DNA of 64,000 nucleotides, taken from the NCBI RefSeq assembly GCF_001676055.1, contig NZ_LZEX01000002.1, forward strand, positions 1-64,000, read 5' to 3'. Both the position numbers and the translations under genes were made by a program. The stretch is from Morganella psychrotolerans. Its GTDB lineage: Bacteria; Pseudomonadota; Gammaproteobacteria; Enterobacterales; Enterobacteriaceae. The notes beneath the pieces are model-generated. The model saw nothing but the letters and a program-made list of their open reading frames with translations, was not told the origin of the DNA and did not search any database. Shown here piece by piece: positions 8,431 to 16,187 of the stretch. Every line of letters begins with the position of its first letter. Within the stretch, counting starts at the first letter, position 1.

Positions 8431-8733
8431 ATGCTAAACAGGAAAGAAAAGGACATATTGAAAAAAACGATGAAAACACCACTATACAGAAGTATAAAAT
8501 TTAGCATTGTAGGTAATATACAAGCCGTATCGTTCATAATTTTTATCTCAATTATTTTCCTCTATAGCGAGGATTTAAATTTACCACTGCTATATAAGAT
8601 CACCTTTGGATTCATCATGACATTATTTGTTTATTTATTTAGTGGATGGTACTCTTTCAGGAGCATTACGCTGGCAAACAAACTAATGTTAATATACATA
8701 AAAATAAAAATAAAAAAAATTACTCCTCCGTAA
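8431..8733 (+). CDS. Putative T6SS immunity membrane protein, copy 1
   Basis: A 100-residue protein with a basic N-terminus (MLNRKEKDILKK), two hydrophobic segments (about residues 33-47 and 55-73) and a Lys/Ile-rich tail ending in TPP. It is an evident paralogue of 9148-9450. The intact copy overlaps the end of a DUF4225 effector gene by 14 bases in convergent orientation. This copy overlaps an effector remnant by exactly the same 14 bases. Small membrane proteins next to T6SS effectors are commonly immunity proteins, so that role is inferred. An orphan immunity copy could protect against a sister strain's effector variant. Confidence 0.7.
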   Translation: MLNRKEKDILKKTMKTPLYRSIKFSIVGNIQAVSFIIFISIIFLYSEDLNLPLLYKITFGFIMTLFVYLFSGWYSFRSITLANKLMLIYIKIKIKKITPP

Positions 8734-8911
8734 ACCAAGAGATTGAAATATCTATCATTTCCATACCATTACCAGGGATTACATGAAAATACAAATAGTG
8801 ACATCTGTTTAAATGTGAATGTAAAACCCAAACGCCGGTCATGATATAAAAAATAACCACATTTATCACCAAACCCACGCTCTATACAAATTGGATAAAC
8901 AAATCGTTGTA
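8720..8911 (-). pseudogene. Remnant of the DUF4225 effector C-terminus
   Basis: Read on the minus strand, this DNA encodes a decayed version of the last 60 or so residues of the effector at 9437-10363. Shared blocks are ERGFGDKCGYFLYH against ERWFGDKGGYFLYH, FTFTFKQMS against FTFKFKQMS, and the terminal WFTEE against EFTEE. One frameshift separates the last block from the others. There is no start codon or 5' portion. Similarity to the effector stops at about 8900-8911, where rimO-upstream DNA resumes. Confidence 0.8.
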
Positions 8912-9147
8912 TCCGGCAGATATCAGTCATTATCGGGAAGAAAAGATAGATTTTAGTAAACAAATTAACCTGACAGGCACGTAAAACCGCCGCTGACTAT
9001 AGCCTTTGGCAGCAAGGTTGAAACCATAGCTCAAAGCTATTTCTTAAAGATAAAAACATCCGGAGTATTCTTTTGCTTTTAATAAAAAAGACTCTGGGTG
9101 TATAATGCTCTACCTCTCTATGAGAAATAAAAAAATAGACCTATAAA
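8912..9147. repeat. Right copy of the duplicated upstream region
   Basis: Starts with CCGGCAGAT (8912-8920), immediately followed by sequence closely similar to that upstream of rimO at 8139, and ends in the promoter of the second immunity-like gene (-10 TATAAT at 9101-9106). The same nine bases occur inside the intact effector gene at 9637-9645, which marks the likely junction used in the duplication. Confidence 0.75.
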
Positions 9148-9450
9148 ATGCTAAACAGGAAAGAAAAAAATATATTAAAGAATACAAGAAAAAGACCGAT
9201 ACATAGAAATATAAAATTCAGTATAAATAGCACCATAAACGCCACGCTGATTACAGCAACAATCGCACTCGTACTTCTGTATAAAGACAACATCAACTTG
9301 CCATTAACTTACAGATTATTCATTGGTTTTTCATTAACGCTATTTTCTTACTTATTTAGCTCATGGCACTTATTCAAAAACATTCATATAGCCAATAAAC
9401 TTACTATAGTTTACATGAAAATAAAACTAAAAAAAACTATTCCTCCGTAA
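9148..9450 (+). CDS. Putative T6SS immunity membrane protein, copy 2
   Basis: A 100-residue paralogue of the gene at 8431. It has the same MLNRKEK start, two membrane segments (about 30-46 and 55-75) and the same TPP ending, but a clearly diverged middle. Its last 14 bases overlap the last 14 of the intact DUF4225 effector gene on the other strand. Its own promoter (TATAAT 9101-9106) allows expression independent of the hcp-effector operon, as expected for an immunity protein. Two membrane spans would place it in the inner membrane, so the toxin may act at or from the periplasm. That inference rests on context only. Confidence 0.75.
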   Translation: MLNRKEKNILKNTRKRPIHRNIKFSINSTINATLITATIALVLLYKDNINLPLTYRLFIGFSLTLFSYLFSSWHLFKNIHIANKLTIVYMKIKLKKTIPP

Positions 9451-10363
9451 ACTCAGGAATTAAAATTCTTAGTTTATTAATAGCCATACCGCTATTATAT
9501 ATAAACATAGGTCGTGACATTTGTTTAAACTTGAATGTAAAATCTGAACGCATAGCGTGATACAAAAAGTAGCCACCTTTATCACCAAACCAGCGTTCCA
9601 TTAGAGTTGGATAAACAACCCCATTACGGGTTTTAACCGGCAGATTTAATATCCGGTTTGGATTTTTTAACTTGACTAATGCACCAAATGAGAGAAATAC
9701 ACTGACACTAAAATCCACCATTTTATATGTCAATTCTCCGCTATGTCGACTGTAACCAGCATGCTCAGCTATATTTCCCATTGTATTTTGAATAAAGTTA
9801 TTATCATAACCACCGATTTTACCTTTGGTAATATCATACATTAACACACTACCAGATTCATATGAATTACTAGCACCTACAGACATAGCTAATAACCCCA
9901 CCCCCTTTAACTTATTCGATCTTATTGCCCGTCCAACGTTAAATGTCATGAGACCGCCAGCAACCTGAAACATCCCACCAACAATTTCCCCGCTTTTTTT
10001 TGCATAAAAAAGCCATCCCTGCTCTTCAAATTGCTGTGTACTTTCATAAACTGACCAGTCATTCCGCCGGGCACGCTGATAATCAGCTTCCTCACTATCA
10101 TACAAATAGACAAGACCATTAAACGCATTATCCCGCCCTTCTCTGTAAGTATAGTAATCCTCAGCAGAACTTCGTTTCCGGTAAAATTCCTCACGCAGGT
10201 ACGCAATCGCCTGACGGATATTCTCGCGGTAAACTGTTCTCACTTGCGGATCATGCAAAATATAGGATGCTGCCCGCTCTGAAAGATTTTTCAGCTTATG
10301 ACAATAATCATCAAATTCACGGCTGTAAGCCGGTTGGGTCGATATTACCCGTGCTGTTGGCAT
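9437..10363 (-). CDS. DUF4225-type T6SS effector candidate
   Basis: A 308-residue protein translated with hcp (one-base TGATG overlap at 10363). The N-terminal half is charged and helical. A glycine-rich hydrophobic stretch (IVGGMFQVAGGLMTFNVG, about 127-144, then GVGLLAMSVGAS) precedes the C-terminal block with WFGDKGGYFLYH and FTFKFKQMS. I recognise it as a DUF4225-containing protein, a family often found beside Hcp in Enterobacterales. The catalytic activity is not known to me. The Hcp encoded just upstream would be its carrier, and the opposite-strand membrane protein its immunity partner. The C-terminal block is the part retained in the remnant at 8720-8911. Confidence 0.75.
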   Translation of the reverse strand: MPTARVISTQPAYSREFDDYCHKLKNLSERAASYILHDPQVRTVYRENIRQAIAYLREEFYRKRSSAEDYYTYREGRDNAFNGLVYLYDSEEADYQRARRNDWSVYESTQQFEEQGWLFYAKKSGEIVGGMFQVAGGLMTFNVGRAIRSNKLKGVGLLAMSVGASNSYESGSVLMYDITKGKIGGYDNNFIQNTMGNIAEHAGYSRHSGELTYKMVDFSVSVFLSFGALVKLKNPNRILNLPVKTRNGVVYPTLMERWFGDKGGYFLYHAMRSDFTFKFKQMSRPMFIYNSGMAINKLRILIPEFTEE

Positions 10364-10842
10364 CAGAAACCTCTGTCATCCCAGATACTATAAGAACTGG
10401 TTCCCGCCATCACATGTTCCCAGGTCACAGACTTAAAACGGATTGAAATACTTTCTTCCGGTTGAGAATCATTATGTGTTACCGAGTTCGGGTAAAAACA
10501 ATTAAGGCTGACGAGCGATGCCCCAGTGAGTTTAATTTTATAATATAACTCCATACCTCCGCTCATTGCTGTCCGGTAAAATGAAAAATCACATGTTAAT
10601 ATTTCATTATTTGTCAGTGCCTGAGCCAGAAGCGGGGAAGATTTATCAATCGGTTTACGGATATCTACCGGCTGAAAACTGACATTTTGGTTCATGGAAA
10701 TATTGGAAGATAACTCAAATATTAAAATTTCATCTTCATGACCTGCCTGATATTTGTTTCCGATCGAGTCTGTTGTTGAAGCCCCCCGTGAGATTAACCC
10801 CTGTTTATTACCCGTTACAGCCAGATAGATGATATTTGCCAT
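10363..10842 (-). CDS. hcp: Hcp-family T6SS tube protein (orphan)
   Basis: A 159-residue Hcp. Family features include the opening beta strand MANIIYLAVTGNKQGLI, the extended loop with SIGNKYQAGHEDEILIFELS, and the closing VTWEHVMAGTSSYSIWDDR. Hcp hexamers stack to form the T6SS inner tube and can carry small effectors in their lumen. This copy is far from the main T6SS cluster at the right end of the window and is fused operonically to a DUF4225 effector, so it is probably a dedicated carrier. No other structural T6SS gene is nearby. Confidence 0.9.
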   Translation of the reverse strand: MANIIYLAVTGNKQGLISRGASTTDSIGNKYQAGHEDEILIFELSSNISMNQNVSFQPVDIRKPIDKSSPLLAQALTNNEILTCDFSFYRTAMSGGMELYYKIKLTGASLVSLNCFYPNSVTHNDSQPEESISIRFKSVTWEHVMAGTSSYSIWDDRGF

Positions 10843-11071
10843 TATTTATCCTTATGATACCGCGACTAAATTTACCTTAAGTTAACCATTTTATGAATAT
10901 CCATGCAACAAAACAACAATGAAAAAGAGATCTCTTTTACAATACTACCTATGAATAAATACCGTACACCAAGTTGATTTCCCACACCGCCGGATAGTTA
11001 CGCCCCCTGTAGCGTGTTGCGTTAAATGAAAAAATAAATATCCCCCAACGACGTCCGGGATTTTCTGTGTA
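10843..11071. other. Intergenic region upstream of hcp
   Basis: AT-rich DNA of about 230 bases between the hcp start and the terminator of the convergent importer gene. It should contain the hcp promoter on the minus strand, but I cannot place the hexamers confidently. No gene is supported here. Confidence 0.4.
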
Positions 11072-11106
11072 CAAAAAAACCGGTTCTGACTGAGTATCAG
11101 AACCGG
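11072..11106 (-). terminator. Terminator of the periplasmic binding protein gene
   Basis: Perfect 10-base arms CCGGTTCTGA (11080-11089) and TCAGAACCGG (11097-11106) with a 7-base loop. On the minus strand a T7 run follows the stem. Confidence 0.85.
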
Positions 11107-11188
11107 AGGTCTTATCCATGTATCTCTGCTGAAACACCTGTTATCAGGATTTGATTGTATTAACAGGTGTTTTTACAGGAGACAGGTA

Positions 11189-12115
11189 TTATTTCACATT
11201 ACTTTTATCTATCACGATAAGATCCTGATAGAAACGCTCCGGTACTTTTTCTTTATTAATGCGTTTAACGGCAAATTCCAGACCTTTTGCTGCCTGAGCT
11301 GCCGGGCCCTGGTCGATAGTATTGAGCATCTTGCCTTCTTTAATATACTGAAGTGCCAGCGGCAGTGCGTCATAACCGGATACTAATATTTTGCCTTCCA
11401 TACCGGCATTTTCAATCGCGGTAATCGCGCCGATTGCCATATTATCATTAGCGGCAAATACACCGTTGATATCCGGGTTGGCGGTTAAAATATTGGTCAT
11501 TACATTTAAAGCCTGTTCGGTTTCCCAGTTAGCTGTCTGTGAGGCAACAACTTCAATACCCGGTGCTTCAGAAAAAGCTTTCATTGCCCCGGCTTTACGT
11601 TGCTCGCCATTATCGACACCCGGAATACCTTCTAAAATAACCACTTTACCTTTGCCGCCTAACTCATCTACCAGACGTTTTGCCGATTTATAACCACCAT
11701 CAAAGTTATTCACGCCGACATAATAGTAAGTCAGACCTGCTGATTGCGCAGAGGTTTTGTCCAGTTCCACATCTAAATCAATAATAGGAATACCGGCCTT
11801 TTCTGCATCTTTAAATACGGAAACAAAGGCATGCGAGTCATTCGGTGTTACTACAATCGCATCTATTTTAGACGCAATCATATTTTCAACTAATGAGACT
11901 AATTCTTCTGTTGAGTTTTCTTTTTCAGCAACCTGAACAATTAAATCAATGTTTTGCTCTTTTGCCGCTTTGTCTGCGCCGTCTTTCATTGCAATGAAAT
12001 ATTCATTACTTAATGTTTTCATAATAAGGGCGACTTTAGGTTTTTCTGCCTGGGCTACAGCAGTAAATCCGACTAATACGATTGCGGCTAATAGTGATTG
12101 GAATAGACGTTTCAT
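11189..12115 (-). CDS. Ribose-type ABC importer, periplasmic substrate-binding protein
   Basis: A 308-residue protein with a Sec signal peptide (hydrophobic core LLAAIVLVGFTA, cleavage near AVAQA-E) and a type 1 periplasmic-binding fold (VALIMKTLSNEYF, VVTPNDSHA, VFAANDNMAIGA). It is RbsB-like, but the sugar cannot be named. ATG 12115 starts directly at the signal peptide, with an AGAGG upstream; a longer frame adds an unlikely 15 residues. The gene is divergent from its ATPase and permease, with the two starts about 107 bases apart. That is unusual, since the binding protein is normally in the same operon. No kinase or isomerase gene accompanies the set. Confidence 0.85.
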   Translation of the reverse strand: MKRLFQSLLAAIVLVGFTAVAQAEKPKVALIMKTLSNEYFIAMKDGADKAAKEQNIDLIVQVAEKENSTEELVSLVENMIASKIDAIVVTPNDSHAFVSVFKDAEKAGIPIIDLDVELDKTSAQSAGLTYYYVGVNNFDGGYKSAKRLVDELGGKGKVVILEGIPGVDNGEQRKAGAMKAFSEAPGIEVVASQTANWETEQALNVMTNILTANPDINGVFAANDNMAIGAITAIENAGMEGKILVSGYDALPLALQYIKEGKMLNTIDQGPAAQAAKGLEFAVKRINKEKVPERFYQDLIVIDKSNVK

Positions 12116-12222
12116 ACCGATGTACACCTCTAATTGATTGATGTAGGATACAGAAATCACAACATAACAAAAAAAACAGTATAGTAAAGATAATAAGCAA
12201 TCAAATCTGGAATTATAATAAT

Positions 12223-13716
12223 ATGACTGAGATTAATAAAAAGATTGTTTTTGACATGCATCACATTATTAAATCCTTTAATCAGGTAGAGGTTCTGAAA
12301 GGCGTTGATTTTACATTGTATGCCGGAGAAGTTCATTGTCTGGTCGGGGAGAATGGCGCAGGAAAATCAACGCTTTGTAAAATAATTGCCGGTATATACC
12401 CCGCAAACGGCGGCAGTATGACGCTATTTGAAAATTCGTATAACCCGCTGAATGTAAAAGAAGCACAGCTGAAAGGAATCGGCTTTATTCATCAGGAGTT
12501 ATTGCTGGTTTCTGAATTAACTGTATTAGAAAATATATTTTTAGGCAGTGAAAAGCATAATATATTCGGACAAATGAAATGGCGTGAAATGTTCGACCTT
12601 GCTAAAAAAGTCATTGAGGAACTTGAGCTTGATATATCTCCGGATGCAAAAATAAGTTCTTTATCTCTGGCACAACAGCAAATGGTAGAAATAGCTAAAG
12701 CAATAATCCATAATTATAAAATAATCATCTTCGACGAACCTACTGCATCAATCTCCCGAAAAAATACAGAAACTCTGTTCCGGGTAATCCATCAGCTGAA
12801 AGCAAAGGGTGTCGGAATGGTTTATATTTCTCACCGTTTAGAAGAATTTAATCATATTGCAGATCGCATCACAGTTTTAAGGGATGGTGTACGGACAGGC
12901 ACCATGCTGTATAAAGATACTGATAATAATGAAATAATTCGGTTAATGGTCGGACGGGATATTAAAGCGTCTGATGAAGTGGATCATACCAATTTCAGTC
13001 ATATTAAATTAAAAGTCTGTGATCTTCAAAATGCACACGTTAAAAAAATATCGTTCAATGTGCATCAGGGCGAAATTCTGGGGTTTGCAGGGTTGGTCGG
13101 TGCCGGAAGAACTGAAATTCTGCGCGCCATATTTGGTGCCGATGAAAGCACCGGCGATATTTATATTGATGATATTAAGCAAAAAATCCGCTCACCTAAA
13201 GATGCGGTAAAAGCCGGTATCGGGTTTTTAACGGAAGACCGCAAAGGACAGGGTTTAGTTTTAGGTGCCAGCATCCGGAAAAATGTGACTCTTCCCATCT
13301 TGCACAGGTTATGGAATGGTTTGTTTATTAACCAGTCAGAAGAAAAAATATGTGTGCAAAAGAATATGGAAAAGCTGCGTATTGTTGCCAGCAGCCAGGA
13401 GCAGACGGCAAATACATTGTCCGGTGGTAATCAGCAAAAAGTCGTATTAGCCCGCTGGATGGAAAGTAATGTCAAAATCTTATTTTTTGATGAGCCGACA
13501 CGCGGTATTGATGTCGGTGCAAAAGCTGAAATTTATGATTTGATGCGGGCATTTACAAAAGACGGCGGCACCGTCGTGATGGTGTCTTCCGATTTACCCG
13601 AGCTATTGTTGCTGTCAAACCGCATTATTGTGATGCGTCAGGGGTCAATGGTGGGCGAAGTTTTACGCAAAGATGCCTCAGAAGAAAAATTAATGCATTT
13701 AATGGTGGGTATATAA
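12223..13716 (+). CDS. Ribose-type ABC importer, fused dual ATP-binding protein
   Basis: A 497-residue RbsA-type protein with two tandem nucleotide-binding domains. The first has Walker A GENGAGKST (about 44-52), a signature-like SLAQQQMVEIAKA and Walker B IIIFDEPT. The second has the degenerate Walker A GLVGAGRTE normal for this class, then LSGGNQQKVVLARW and FFDEPTRGID. It energises sugar import from the cytosolic side of the inner membrane. The permease gene follows after 44 bases and the binding protein is divergent. The region is more AT-rich than the neighbouring exporter operon, which may reflect acquisition. Confidence 0.9.
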   Translation: MTEINKKIVFDMHHIIKSFNQVEVLKGVDFTLYAGEVHCLVGENGAGKSTLCKIIAGIYPANGGSMTLFENSYNPLNVKEAQLKGIGFIHQELLLVSELTVLENIFLGSEKHNIFGQMKWREMFDLAKKVIEELELDISPDAKISSLSLAQQQMVEIAKAIIHNYKIIIFDEPTASISRKNTETLFRVIHQLKAKGVGMVYISHRLEEFNHIADRITVLRDGVRTGTMLYKDTDNNEIIRLMVGRDIKASDEVDHTNFSHIKLKVCDLQNAHVKKISFNVHQGEILGFAGLVGAGRTEILRAIFGADESTGDIYIDDIKQKIRSPKDAVKAGIGFLTEDRKGQGLVLGASIRKNVTLPILHRLWNGLFINQSEEKICVQKNMEKLRIVASSQEQTANTLSGGNQQKVVLARWMESNVKILFFDEPTRGIDVGAKAEIYDLMRAFTKDGGTVVMVSSDLPELLLLSNRIIVMRQGSMVGEVLRKDASEEKLMHLMVGI

Positions 13717-13760
13717 GCCCGGAACAACCACAGAATTGACCAACAGTTGGTGACATAATT

Positions 13761-14801
13761 ATGCAACGTATCACTAAATCATCCGTATTATCCCTTATAT
13801 CCAGTCTGGGCATCGGGTTGGTTCTTGCCGCGCTTATTGTCGGAATGAGCTTTGCTTCACCTGTTTTTCTCAAAACAAACAATATCGTCAATATATTGCT
13901 GCAGGTTGCGACTATCTCCATTATCGCAACCGGTATGACTTACGTCATTCTGACCGGCGGGATTGATTTGTCCGTCGGGTCAATCGTGGCACTGAGTGCG
14001 GTCAGCCTGGGAACCTTTATTCATGCCGGTATGGAATGGATTGGGCCGGATCCCTCATTAATGATGGAGCTCACCGTCGTTATGTTATCCATTGCCGGGG
14101 CAATTCTGGTTGGCACGCTTTGCGGGCTGGTTAACGGGTTTGTTATTGTCTGCATGAAAGTCCCCCCCTTTATTGCCACATTAGGCATGATGGGAATTGC
14201 ACGGGGACTGGCTCTGACAATTGCCGGCGGGAAAACACTGTACAGCTTTCCGCCGTCATTACGTTATCTCGGTAACGGGAAAATAGCCGTAACAGAGAGC
14301 TTTAATCTGCCGGTTCCCGTTATTATTGCCTTTTTCGTGGTGATGATGAGTTATTACGCCTTAACACAGACTCAATTCGGACGGCAAACCTATGCGCTGG
14401 GCGGTAACCGCGAAGCAGTCAGATTATCCGGTATCAATGTGTCCTGGCTGGAGATCCGCGCCTATGTCATTAACGGCGGACTCGCCGCTTTAGGAGCCGT
14501 TATTTTAGTCGGCCGTTTAAATGCGGCACAACCTATTGCCGGGGAAGGTTATGAACTCGATGCCATTGCGGCAACCGTTATCGGCGGCACCAGTTTAGCC
14601 GGGGGTATCGGCTCTGTTATCGGCACGGCAATCGGTGCGCTGATTATGGGCGTATTACAAAACGGTTTAACACTCCTCAATGTGGCATCTTATTCACAAA
14701 GACTGATTATCGGTGTTGTGATTATTTTAGCGGTATTTTTAGACCAGGTGCGCCGGGGAAGAGTATCATTTACGTTTATATCCCGCTGGTTTAAACGCTG
14801 A
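13761..14801 (+). CDS. Ribose-type ABC importer, permease
   Basis: A 346-residue RbsC-family membrane protein with eight or more hydrophobic segments and the family signatures VILTGGIDLSVGS (about 54-66) and ELDAIAATVIGGTSLAGG (about 262-279). It forms the homodimeric sugar channel with the dual ATPase encoded just upstream. It ends the operon, and a terminator follows at 14823-14858. Confidence 0.9.
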   Translation: MQRITKSSVLSLISSLGIGLVLAALIVGMSFASPVFLKTNNIVNILLQVATISIIATGMTYVILTGGIDLSVGSIVALSAVSLGTFIHAGMEWIGPDPSLMMELTVVMLSIAGAILVGTLCGLVNGFVIVCMKVPPFIATLGMMGIARGLALTIAGGKTLYSFPPSLRYLGNGKIAVTESFNLPVPVIIAFFVVMMSYYALTQTQFGRQTYALGGNREAVRLSGINVSWLEIRAYVINGGLAALGAVILVGRLNAAQPIAGEGYELDAIAATVIGGTSLAGGIGSVIGTAIGALIMGVLQNGLTLLNVASYSQRLIIGVVIILAVFLDQVRRGRVSFTFISRWFKR

Positions 14802-14822
14802 CAGTTTATTTACTCAAAAACG

Positions 14823-14858
14823 GGATGCGGTGGCTTATTTTACTGCATCCTTTTTTTT
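14823..14858 (+). terminator. Terminator of the importer operon
   Basis: A nine-base stem (GGATGCGGT with ACTGCATCC, one G-U pair) followed by T8. Confidence 0.85.
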
Positions 14859-15113
14859 CGCTCAGTCCGTTCCGGCTCCGAAACCTCTTCAACTAAAAAC
14901 CAACCGGTATATACCAGAGAAAAATATATTTCCCTGATGATGAATGTGATATATGCGGCAGCATTATCACTCTGATCCGGCTATACTTTATTTATCAGCA
15001 TTTAATTTTGACATTATATAAATACACAGTGATGTTATTCTTCACTTATGTATTGAAATGCTGCCGTTGTGTTTATCTCATTATTATTAACAAGAAGAGT
15101 AATCACGGTGTCT

Positions 15114-16187
15114 ATGCAAAAATCAAAACGTAAAACGTGGATCTTTTATCTCCTGCTGATTGTTGTTCTCATTGCCGGGGGCTATCTGTACCGGCTGATG
15201 AGTCCTTCCGGGCTACCCGCCGGATTTGCGCAAAGCAATGGCCGGATAGAAGCAACGGAAATTGATATTTCGACTAAAACAGCCGGACGTATCAGTACCA
15301 TCAATGTCAGAGAAGGCGATTTTGTCCGTGCCGGTGATGTTCTGGCGCAGATGGATACCCGCACACTTGAGGCACAACTGAGCGAAGCACAGGCACAATA
15401 CCGTCAGGCGACCAGCAATGTGGTTTCTTCCCGTTCAGCGCTCGCTCAGCGGAAAAGTGAGAAAACAGCCGCAGAAGCCATGGTGCGCCAGCGCCAGTCT
15501 GAACTGAATGCTGCGCAAAAACGCCTGGCCCGCTCTCAGGCACTGGTAAAAACCAATGCCATCTCCGTTCAGCAGCTTGATGATGACCTTGCGGTGGTTC
15601 AGGGCGCTCATGCGGCTGTCGAAGCCGCCAAAGCCCAGGTTGCGGCGGCCTCTGCAGCAATTGATGCCGCGCAGTCCGGTATTATTCAGGCGCAGACCCG
15701 GGTTGATGCCGCACTCGCCACGCAACAGCGTATTCAGGCTGATATCGATGACAGTCAGTTGAAAGCCCCGCGTAACGGTCGTGTGCAATACCGTGTTGCC
15801 GAACCGGGCGAAGTGCTGGGTGCCGGTGGTCGTGTCGTGAATATGGTCGACCTCAGTGATGTGTATATGACTTTTTTCCTGCCGACAGAACAAGCGGGAC
15901 AAGCAGCCATCGGCAGCGAAGTTCATATTATCCTCGATGCCGCGCCAAATCTGGTGATACCGGCGAAAACGTCGTATGTCGCCAGTGTTGCGCAATTTAC
16001 CCCGAAAACCGTGGAAACAGATAACGAGCGGCAAAAACTGATGTTTCGTGTCCGTGCGCGGATAGCCCCTGAATTGCTGGAAAAAAACCTCGAATATGTA
16101 AAAACAGGTCTGCCGGGACGTGCGTACATTCGTTTGGATCCCAAACAGGAATGGCCTGCTGAACTGGAGGTGAAATTACCTCAATGA
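15114..16187 (+). CDS. HlyD-family periplasmic adaptor subunit (YhiI-type)
   Basis: A 357-residue membrane-fusion protein. After a basic N-terminus it has one membrane anchor (about residues 8-24), a biotinyl-lipoyl-like segment ([30 protein letters not shown]), a long alpha-helical coiled-coil hairpin rich in Ala and Gln (about 85-205) and a beta-barrel domain. It links an inner-membrane ABC exporter to an outer-membrane channel. I start at ATG 15114 because the longer frame from 15069 adds residues unlike the family. The stop overlaps the next start (ATGA), which with the ATPase and permease gives a yhiI-rbbA-yhhJ type operon. Confidence 0.85.
   Translation: MQKSKRKTWIFYLLLIVVLIAGGYLYRLMSPSGLPAGFAQSNGRIEATEIDISTKTAGRISTINVREGDFVRAGDVLAQMDTRTLEAQLSEAQAQYRQATSNVVSSRSALAQRKSEKTAAEAMVRQRQSELNAAQKRLARSQALVKTNAISVQQLDDDLAVVQGAHAAVEAAKAQVAAASAAIDAAQSGIIQAQTRVDAALATQQRIQADIDDSQLKAPRNGRVQYRVAEPGEVLGAGGRVVNMVDLSDVYMTFFLPTEQAGQAAIGSEVHIILDAAPNLVIPAKTSYVASVAQFTPKTVETDNERQKLMFRVRARIAPELLEKNLEYVKTGLPGRAYIRLDPKQEWPAELEVKLPQ

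Noticed and set aside
10949-11137. 62-residue minus-strand frame upstream of hcp
   Set aside because: It reads through the terminator of the importer gene and has no ribosome binding site or protein-like composition.
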